Source: Gonatopus flavifemur (taxonomy: Eukaryota; Arthropoda; Insecta; Hymenoptera; Dryinidae). From it: a stretch of DNA of 64,000 bases. Numbering within the stretch: the stretch's first letter is position 1; every line of letters starts with the position of its first letter. Shown here piece after piece: positions 56,781 through 64,000 of this stretch. The translations under genes and the position numbers were made by a program. The DNA lies in NCBI GenBank assembly GCA_018340375.1, contig JAFFJZ010000014.1, forward strand, positions 5,704,001 to 5,768,000. Direction: 5' to 3'. Under the pieces are notes generated by a model. That model was not told where the DNA came from. It made no database searches and saw only the letters and a program-made list of their open reading frames with translations.

Positions 56781-57609
56781 AACGTCAAGGGTTGGACAAT
56801 AGTCTTCCATGTAATCAAGCGTTAGTCCCCTAATTGCATCTGGGCCTTCAATTATACCCTAACTTCATCATCTTCCATTATGAATTCCGAACGGTAGGAT
56901 TTCAGCACATTCCGTCGTTAAAGGGTTAATGTACAGGGCTGTATTTGAAAGACTGGTGCCTGAATTATTGGAAATTATTGAAAGAATTGTGAACCACAGG
57001 CGTGAAATCTCAGAAAATCATGAGTTCTGAGGTATTTTTGGAATTTGAGAAATTCAAAGTACTTGCGCCCTATCTGAACATCAATTAAATCAGTCCATTT
57101 TGTGCACACGTTCCTTTTATGTGGCATCACAACTTTTGCCAGGTATTGCTATATGGGAATCCGAATTTCGGTTTCTCCGGCCCACCCCCTTATATATCCA
57201 AGTACAGATTTGTACTCATTGTTGGATGAGAACATCAAGTGAAAACGGAGCCCTTGTCGATTCTTGCTTGTCTTACAACGAGCACAAATATCTTCTCAGA
57301 TTTTTTACCCTGTCCGAATTTAGAATGGGTTCCTGCGGAGATGATTTTCCCTTTCTGCGATATTCTTGGAAATGGCTAGAACTATAACCAAAACGTCGAA
57401 ATCTTGAATTCACAGTAATTTGAAATACATTTCGACCTTTGCTCGTTAAAAGGACTTTATCCTCACTTGGGTTCACTGTATTCTTGGTATCTCATTCATA
57501 CATGTTCTACAAACGTTTCTATTTCGTATGAACGTTTGGACGTTCGCTGCAACTTGAATTAGAATGAGTTAGAAAGTTTATATGTTCCATATTACAATAA
57601 CATTTTGAT
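56781..57609. other. No gene seen; partial MITE
   Basis: The 57100-57387 frame has no recognised motif. At 57471-57560 a partial copy of the ACCCAAGCAGC MITE family is readable. Confidence 0.4.
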
Positions 57610-57749
57610 ACGTTCTTCTCTGTCTTCCTCTTCATCCATTCGCATGTGCGGGGTAATAAAGGATAGTGATTGGGGAGTTACTACCCACTCACTATCCTTT
57701 ATTAACTCTCATAGGTGAACGGACGAAGAGGAAGACAGAAAAGAACGTA
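57610..57749. mobile_element. Hairpin MITE upstream of the unknown ORF
   Basis: ACGTTCTTCTCTGTCTTCCT on the left, its near-inverse on the right, and a perfect inner stem AATAAAGGATAGTGA. It ends about 12 bp before a TATA-like motif. Confidence 0.75.
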
Positions 57750-57761
57750 CCGCCGACCCTG

Positions 57762-57769
57762 TATAAGTA
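57762..57769 (+). promoter_or_regulatory. TATA-like motif
   Basis: TATAAGTA lies 105 bp before the ATG at 57874, a reasonable distance for a TATA box with a short 5' leader. Position is the only support. Confidence 0.35.
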
Positions 57770-57873
57770 CCTCCGATACAAACACGTATCACATATGTTT
57801 GAATCCTTCATTTGCAACTAAGTGACTGTAGAAACCTAATTCAAACGTATCTGATCCGTGTTTGCCACGAAAG

Positions 57874-58671
57874 ATGTCCGTAAGCATAAAAGTAAACAAG
57901 AATGAAGTTTCGTTATTTGAACTTGATAAAACATACAATTTCGATTTCGAAAACACAAGGATTAATGTTTGTCAGTTACATTACAAATTGAACTGTTATT
58001 CATTTGATTATGGTATTAAAGACATCTTTGTATTCCAGAGGATGAGAAATCACATGAAGTGTGCAATCTCCAAGACTCCTGCAAGACGATTAATCGGTAA
58101 CCATTCAAAATATTTGGATATGGAAACCTTGCAGGATATGATTCTTCGAGTGATCAACTCAACGGTCAATGAAGCAATCAGGACAAATCCGATGTCTAAC
58201 ATGAAACCAGAATCTTCAGAGGAAGACATGCATTCACACACAAAACCACTTCCAACTACAACTGAATTCCCTAATTCACCAAAATCGAACAACACCATGA
58301 ACAACGTGAATAATACTAATCATCACGGATATCCTGATTCTTCTGGCTACTACGGTGGGAATTCTCAAGACGTGGATCATATAGTTCTAACTACTGAACC
58401 TACTCCACCTTTTCAATACGGCGTTCCATTACATCAATCAAGACCAACTAAATATGATTGGATTCCACCATCATATCACGGAATTTCAAATGGACATCCT
58501 TACGAAAGATGGGCGAATGATTACCAGTTATATCAGGCAGTGCATACAGTACCAAATCAGTTCCCTTCTGAATCCATAATAGATTATTCAGGAAGTACCG
58601 ATTACAAAGGAATTCCTTTAATCAGGAAAGAACAACCGTCGTATCTAAATAATGGATTCAAACCTATTTAG
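57874..58671 (+). CDS. Unrecognised intronless protein, 265 aa
   Basis: A clean ORF; I take the ATG at 57874 because the earlier in-frame start is TTG. Residues 1-105 look folded, alternating charged and hydrophobic residues with Cys at about 38, 45 and 68 and an amphipathic LDMETLQDMILRVINSTV helix. Residues 110-265 are Asn/Ser/Pro/Tyr-rich and probably disordered, with HGYPDSSGYYGG and PTPPFQYGVP stretches. No signal peptide or membrane segment. An AATAAA at 58970-58975 could serve polyadenylation. Its length and codon regularity in a decaying region argue for a real or recently acquired gene. I cannot name it; a virus-derived or retroposed gene is possible but unproven. Confidence 0.6.
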   Translation: MSVSIKVNKNEVSLFELDKTYNFDFENTRINVCQLHYKLNCYSFDYGIKDIFVFQRMRNHMKCAISKTPARRLIGNHSKYLDMETLQDMILRVINSTVNEAIRTNPMSNMKPESSEEDMHSHTKPLPTTTEFPNSPKSNNTMNNVNNTNHHGYPDSSGYYGGNSQDVDHIVLTTEPTPPFQYGVPLHQSRPTKYDWIPPSYHGISNGHPYERWANDYQLYQAVHTVPNQFPSESIIDYSGSTDYKGIPLIRKEQPSYLNNGFKPI

Positions 58672-59217
58672 TTTTTTCCGTAATAATTCAATAATCCTAA
58701 TTTTGTCAGAACAATGACTGCAATACTTGACGAAGTGGAAGAAATTATATACTAATGATATAGTACTTTCATTTGTGAAGAATTGATAATGCTATTCATA
58801 ATTCAAAATACTCTCACCATATTTGTGTAGCACTGCTTATCTTACAAATCACTGCATTCCCACTTTTTATCTCTATTATAAAACGTTAAGCATTTCTGAT
58901 GAGAAAGCGTGGAAAATCACACAACGCACATCTACTCAAATACTTGTAGTTCCATAGCAATAAGTATTCAATAAAATACGTATTGACATGAATGAATGTT
59001 ATGAGTGCTAAAGTTCGAAATATTGTATCATATTTTAAGTGGAAGATGTTTGTAATTGTATAGTCGGTTTGATGAGAGATTCATTGAGAATTCCAACGGA
59101 TATATCTTTGAATACGTTGTTATTGACGGATTAAAAATATTCTTCCCTGATTGTATACCATGACGAATGTTTTTTCTATCATTCTGATAAGTGACAAATG
59201 TTCAAATAACAGTAATA
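58672..59217. other. 3' flank of the unknown ORF
   Basis: AT-rich, probably 3' untranslated sequence up to the AATAAA at 58970, then empty. Confidence 0.4.
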
Positions 59218-59786
59218 ACATCCCAAGCAGTCACCGAAGTCCAACGTGCATACGATATAGAAATGTTCGTGGGATGTACGAATGAGATATGAAAAACATA
59301 TAATGAACGTGCATAGAATATTTGGATAAGAATCTTTTAAATATATGCTCAGAACGTACAATCCACATAAAACAGCTACTTTGGCTGGATATAGATTTTT
59401 GGTAGATGTGGTGGATTGGTGGATGAACGGTTGCTTATCCAAGAAGCAATGTGGTGGCAACGAAGAAAAGTCCGCATGAAAATGAAGACCGGATTTTTCT
59501 GCATCGTTCCACGTCTCTTCTCCGACGAGCAACCGCCCATCCACTGATCTACCCTACTTATCGATTCTCCACGTAAATTCTACGTCGAAGTGACGGAAGC
59601 TCCATCGGTGGGTGTTTTGTTCGGGATAATACCCAAGCAGCAACAAAAGTTCAAAGTATATGCGAAATAGAAACATTCGTAGAATGTACGAATGAGATGC
59701 GAAGAATACATGATGGACGTTCATAGAATGTTTGAATGAGACTGTTTTAGATATACTTAGGACGTACATAGTACATTCGAAATGTA
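59218..59786. repeat. ACCCAAGCAGC-family MITE copies with a hairpin between
   Basis: Copies start at about 59221 and 59628 with CCCAAGCAG and carry GAACGT/GTACGAATGAGAT phrases also seen inverted at 52316-52634. Between them 59401-59553 is a separate hairpin (GGTAGATG... / ...GATCTACC). Confidence 0.65.
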
Positions 59787-60203
59787 CCAGGTGTGTAAGT
59801 ATGAGACCGGAATTTGCCCATAGGTGGCGTTAGATGTCGATGCAGTTACCGACACATCACGTCAGCGGTGTCTTGTTATTGTATTGATGTCCGACAAAGA
59901 TTTCCAACTCACAATAACACGAGTTTCATTCAGTAGCATTAGTTTATGAGAGATAAACATGTCGAGTTTTGTGCCAACAAATTACGATTTGCGGACAGCA
60001 CTACTTTTCTGTTTTCATCTGAAGAAAACCCCAGCCGAATCGTATCGAATGCTTGTGGAGGCGTTTGGTGAGCATGCTCTCGGTAAAACACAGTGTTCCG
60101 AGTGGTTCAAACGGGTCAAAAGTGGCGATTTTGACGTCAGGAACGAAGAACGTGGAAGACCACCGAAAAAGTTTGAAGACACTGACCTACACACGGTGCT
60201 CTA
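59787..60203 (+). pseudogene. Mariner 5' stub: TIR and helix-turn-helix domain only
   Basis: CCAGGTGTGTAAGTATGAGA at 59787, preceded by TA, has the form of a mariner terminal repeat. The ATG at 59959 opens an 81-codon frame with RTALLFCFHLKKTPAESYRM, a GKTQCSEWFKRVKSGDFDV helix-turn-helix and NEERGRPPKKF, the usual N-terminal mariner plan. It ends at TAG exactly where the palindrome at 60192 begins. The catalytic domain and 3' end are missing, so the palindrome may have arisen in or replaced them. It is a different mariner type from the one at 29.4 kb. Confidence 0.85.
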
Positions 60204-62269
60204 GAAGCAGCGATAGGTATGACAAAAATGTGTCAACAAACGGAATGCGGGGTCATATTCGGCGTGATTTACAGATTGAAAATCCGTTTGAAATGAAATC
60301 CTAACTGTAGCCGTTCTCCAGATATCGATCAATAAATTTTCGTTAATTTTATATTGGATCTGATAAGGTAAGAAACACGTCTTTATCATATCATAGTGGT
60401 TAATTCCAGCTCAAAATGCCCGTGTGAACATGTTTTGGGGAAGATTGGATATATAAATCATTGTAAATTATTATTTCGTTATCTTGTTTATATGCGATAG
60501 GTGAAAAAAAGGGTGAATAAACAGTAGTCAGAAAAAAAATGCAGATACTAGTATGTATTTTATTCGTGCTGTATTTTCTTGAAGTACTCTGCCATTAAAA
60601 GATTCAATTCATCAGTTGATGAATGAATAAACAATATTCGAAATGATAAAACCCGAGTCGAAATACAAATACGGTTTTGGAACTCATTATCAGGTTCGAA
60701 TTGAATTGCCTTCGTACTGGTTTAGTCCACTTTATGCAACTTCTATATCGACATTTGATAAATATAAATCTTCAAAACTATATTCAGACCACTCAACCCA
60801 CAATAATTCAAAGCTTAGCTAGTCCAGGAAGTACAAAATAACTAATTAGTCATACTCCTAATTGCTTGTCAATAATAATGATTTCAAACACACTGAAGAA
60901 ATGTGTAGTGCTGATAACAGTGGTATAGAGATTGAAACCAGAAGTTGTGCTGTGATACCTACATTGTCACCATTAGATCTAGTTCCTACTGGTAAAATAA
61001 TATCATTGTAATTTGGCATCTTTTGCCAGGGTCTCCTGTAATTCATTTTCTTATGCTCCAAATGTGTGATACGACACGTTGCGCATATGCTCAATGGAAA
61101 CCTTGAATCCTGAAGACTAAAGGCAGGAGTGTGTAAAGTTTTAATAAGCTGCTCATGTTTGTCTGTTATGAGAAATTGTTCTGGCCTTTTTTTCCGGAAC
61201 GAAATTTTCTTACCACGAGGTGCACACACTTTTTTTCTATTGTCTTCATGTGAACATTTGAAATGATTCATTGTCACTTCATCTGTTGAATGTGTTGAGC
61301 ATATATTCACTACATAAATCCCTATACGGAAACAAGAGGAATCTAGTTTGTTGTCAAAATAACACACTATCAACCCGTTGTAGATACGCTTCAGTTATCT
61401 TTGTTATCTTAAATTGAGTTGCTCTTTTACTAAAATGCAAAAAATCTATGGTTAGAATGACAATACGATTGATTTCAAACCGAAATTTAGGTCACAATGT
61501 AGGTATCACAGCACAACTTCTGGTTTTCATCTCTATACCACTGTTATCAGCACTACACATTTCTTCAGTGTGTTTGAAATCATTATTATTGACAAGCAAT
61601 TAGGAGTATGACTAATTAGTTATTTTGTACTTCCTGGACTAGCTAAGCTTTGAATTATTGTGGGTTGAGTGGTCTGAATATAGTTTTGAAGATTTATATT
61701 TATCAAATGTCGATATAGAAGTTGCATAAAGTGGACTAAACCAGTACGAAGGCAATTCAATTCGAACCTGATAATGAGTTCCAAAACCGTATTTGTATTT
61801 CGACTCGGGTTTTATCATTTCGAATATTGTTTATTTATTCATCAACTGATGAATTGAATATTTCAATGGCAGAGTACTTCAAGAAAATACAGCACGAATA
61901 AAATACATACTAGTATCTGCATTTTTTTTCTGACTACTGTCTATTCACCCTTTTTTTCACCTATCGCATATAAACAAGATAACGAAATAATAATTTACAA
62001 TGATTTATATATCCAATCTTCCCCAAAACATGTTCACACGGGCATTTTGAGCTGGAATTAACCACTATGATATGATAAAGACGTGTTTCTTGCCTTATCA
62101 GATCCAATATAAAATTAACAAAAATGTATTGATCGATATCTGGAGAACGGCTACAGTTAGGATTTCATTTCAAACGGATTTTCAATCTGTAAATTACGCC
62201 GAATATGACCCCGTATCCCGTTTGTTGACACATTTTTGTCATACCGATCGCTGCTTCTAGAGCACCGTG
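60192..62269. repeat. 2.1-kb palindrome with a gene-bearing loop
   Basis: Arms 60192-60970 and 61490-62269 are inverted copies with few differences, ending in CACGGTGCTCTAGAAGCAGC and inverse. The loop of about 520 bp carries a coding fragment on the minus strand. No direct duplication is evident at the ends. Confidence 0.88.
60975..61290 (-). pseudogene. Fragment of a Cys-rich, transposon-associated gene
   Basis: Minus-strand frame in the loop: MNHFKCSHEDNRKKVCAPRG, a lysine-rich stretch, then DSRFPLSICATCRI and MPNYNDIILP. The spaced Cys pairs look zinc-binding, except that the partner of VCAP is Arg. I recall similar N-terminal domains in repeated, uncharacterised arthropod and hydra proteins; the general plan resembles the start of the gene at 30787. 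The frame continues into the arm as noise, so only one exon-sized piece was captured. Confidence 0.45.
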
Positions 62270-62339
62270 GTTATTGCACCACATTTATTCTTTCATTTGA
62301 TTGAAGTCATACCAAAAAGACACTCGATGGAGACCAATG

Positions 62340-62725
62340 CAGTGACTGGGTCATTTGATGTTCAAACCAAAATTATCCACTGCATATTGCTCATTTAAAC
62401 ACCAAAATTTCACTGAAGTTGTTCGTCTATTACAACCTCGACAGAAATGTACTCGAAACACCCCAGTACAGTGAATGAAGCGTCTGGTATTTACACTAAA
62501 ACTACCCAATAATGTTCCGTCCATTTTCGAACACTGTAATTACACCATACTTATCGTTTTATCAAAACCTCACCAAAAATGTATTCGACTCCAACCAGTG
62601 CAGTCACTTGATTCGTCCGGTATTGACACTAAAATTACCTGATAAATTTCCAATCCATATTGAGCACCAAATTTACACCATAGTTATCCTTCCATCAAAC
62701 GTTCTCCAACATAATGCTTGATACA
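62340..62725. repeat. Degenerate ~131-bp tandem repeat, three units
   Basis: Units start near 62341, 62472 and 62603 and share a GTAY-TTTACACTAAAA-type start and an ACACCAWA...TCATTT middle. Strongly diverged; the 62512-62721 frame is an artefact. Confidence 0.55.
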
Positions 62726-63620
62726 CTGTCACGGCGAGATCGAGACTGTGATTTTTGAGTCGAGCTCGCCGCACTTTCACTTCAATTCAAGAAAGAAATC
62801 GTGGACGCATCGGCCCGAGCGGTAAGAACGGTGCCGTTTTCAAGAGGCATTTTGGAATTATCTGGGGAACAGGGAATTTAATGACGATAACACAAGATTC
62901 GAATTATTCAATATAATTTCCCTTCACGTTTGAAATATTCCTATTCACAAATGAATTTTTCTTTACTATTTTGCCGAACATTCTATCTCGAATGGTGTAT
63001 TTCACAGACTACTGTGAAACAAGGATTGCAATAGATTAATTACGAGGTAAACATGGAGTATCGCTTCTGAATTATGTGATAGTGATACATTCCTTTAGCG
63101 TTCGACAACTGTTGATGTCAAAATATTCATATCGCCTTACAGAAAAGTATAATATTTTGTCTTTTATAATTTTTGGATAAAAGAAAAATGTATCTGGACG
63201 TATCAACGAGGCATTTATACGCTTGGTACCAACTGAATTATTTCAAATTTATTACACAATACTGAGAGAAACAGAAGTTTTCGCTTATTGCGACGGGAGG
63301 AACCACAATGGGGAGAAGAGGTAAAATGAGCGAGGTAACTCAGGAAGGAAGAGGTTATTTACCGATCTCGAAGCGGGAAAAAAACAACTCAAACGTCCAA
63401 GGGAGCAACCAGCGTCTTCATCGATCATTATCCGTAATTCGCTACTGAGCACAGGAAATTCACTACACTTTGATCATAGTGGTGAGATCGCGCTTTTGTT
63501 GATTTTTTTCGAATCGTATCACTGATGGGAACCGATTATTGAATGTAACTAGAAATCGAAGAGAGAACGAGAATTTCGGCTACGTGAGTATAAAAACTTG
63601 AGCACACTTTTGCACTATAA
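62726..63620. other. No gene identified; possible promoter-like stretch
   Basis: 62.73-62.87 kb is less AT-rich and has a GAGCG|GTAAGA donor-like site near 62820, compatible with an untranslated first exon, but nothing else supports it. The rest is AT-rich. Confidence 0.3.
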
Positions 63621-63842
63621 CTCCCGAATTCGTGCAAGCTCTCTCTCTCTCTCTCCATTCCTCCCGGAGGAACCATAGAAGCCCCCAAGAGACCCGACAC
63701 GCCTGAAAAGAGTTTCGGTGGTCCACATCCATCTCGCAAGCGTAAGAGCCCAGAATTTTCCTTGGAAAATTTCATCCCTCCAGGGCTTGGGAGGTGGATG
63801 CAAGGAAAAAACTTTGTGTATTTAGACAGGGGGAAACATTGA
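63621..63842 (+). other. 73-codon open frame of unknown meaning
   Basis: After a TAA at 63618 the frame runs through a CT-repeat-encoded Leu-Ser stretch, then IPPGGTIEAPKRPDTPEKSF, KRKSP and an ENFIPPGLGRWMQGKNFVYL segment to TGA at 63840. It has no ATG near its start and the composition is less AT-rich than the surroundings. It could be the end of an exon or of a gag-like sequence; the gene would need upstream splicing. Not recognised. Confidence 0.25.
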
Positions 63843-64000
63843 CCCCTGTTGAAACCTTCGTGACGGTCATGGCACCGGGCCATGGAAATTCTTCAGAGAG
63901 GAAAAAAGAGAGGAAGCGCGAACTTACTTAAGAAAAAGGAAACGCGAACGGTCTTTCAAGTTGAGAGGGAACTGATGGCGCACAGTGTGTCCGATTTATA
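63843..64000. other. Purine-rich end of the window
   Basis: GA-rich stretch (GAGAGGAAAAAAGAGAGG and similar) to the window edge, no gene visible. Confidence 0.4.

Noticed and set aside
57874..58671. Naming the ORF as a viral or BEN-domain gene
   Set aside because: The idea came from its intronless form and a vague helical pattern only; no diagnostic motif could be seen.

Overview
This window looks like nuclear DNA of an insect. It is AT-rich, it has no operons or ribosome-binding sites, and nearly everything recognisable belongs to insect-type transposable elements: Tc1, mariner, rosa, hAT, Ty3/gypsy and several unnamed DDE-like elements. The density of fold-back elements and MITEs (short non-autonomous inverted-repeat elements) would fit a hymenopteran such as a parasitoid wasp, but I cannot prove the order or species. 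I found no host gene with confidence. The only clean non-transposase reading frame is an unrecognised intronless one at 57.9-58.7 kb.

Layout. 0-2.8 kb: a decayed Ty3/gypsy pol, antisense, split by a 2.2-kb long-inverted-repeat element carrying a decayed DDE-like transposase. 3.2-17.3 kb: a composite about 14 kb long whose ends are inverted copies of each other. Its left arm is interrupted by a CATATATG-rich MITE and by a complete rosa element (DD41D) with an intact transposase; its interior holds a dead hAT gene. 17.3-29.4 kb: no convincing gene, but a pair of 385-bp hAT MITEs with 8-bp target duplications, tRNA-like SINE heads, kilobase palindromes and minisatellites. 29.4-33.7 kb: a 5'-truncated mariner abutting a long-TIR element with a decayed transposase-like gene. 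34.0-35.1 kb and 51.5-52.2 kb are inverted copies of one sequence and may be the arms of an 18-kb structure. Inside that span lie a 184-bp tandem array, a nearly intact DDE-like element (36.0-39.9 kb), a 157-bp array with a hAT MITE beside it, a 1.3-kb palindrome, a dead USP-like protease gene, a palindromic 180-bp tandem array and a Tc1-like element broken by one base. 52.3-57.8 kb: a dead rosa copy, hairpin MITEs and solo arms of two of the elements above. 57.8-59 kb: the unknown ORF. 59.2-62.3 kb: MITEs, a mariner 5' stub, and a 2.1-kb palindrome whose loop carries a fragment of a cysteine-rich gene. 62.3-64 kb: degenerate tandem repeats, then a less AT-rich stretch with a short open frame of unknown meaning.

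How the parts relate. The genes here do not form a pathway; they are successive layers of insertion. Several insertions can be ordered in time because an inverted sister arm, or a conserved coding sequence, supplies the empty site. Family names come from motifs I can read in the translations. The unnamed DDE-like families are recognised only from memory of widespread uncharacterised arthropod and cnidarian proteins.
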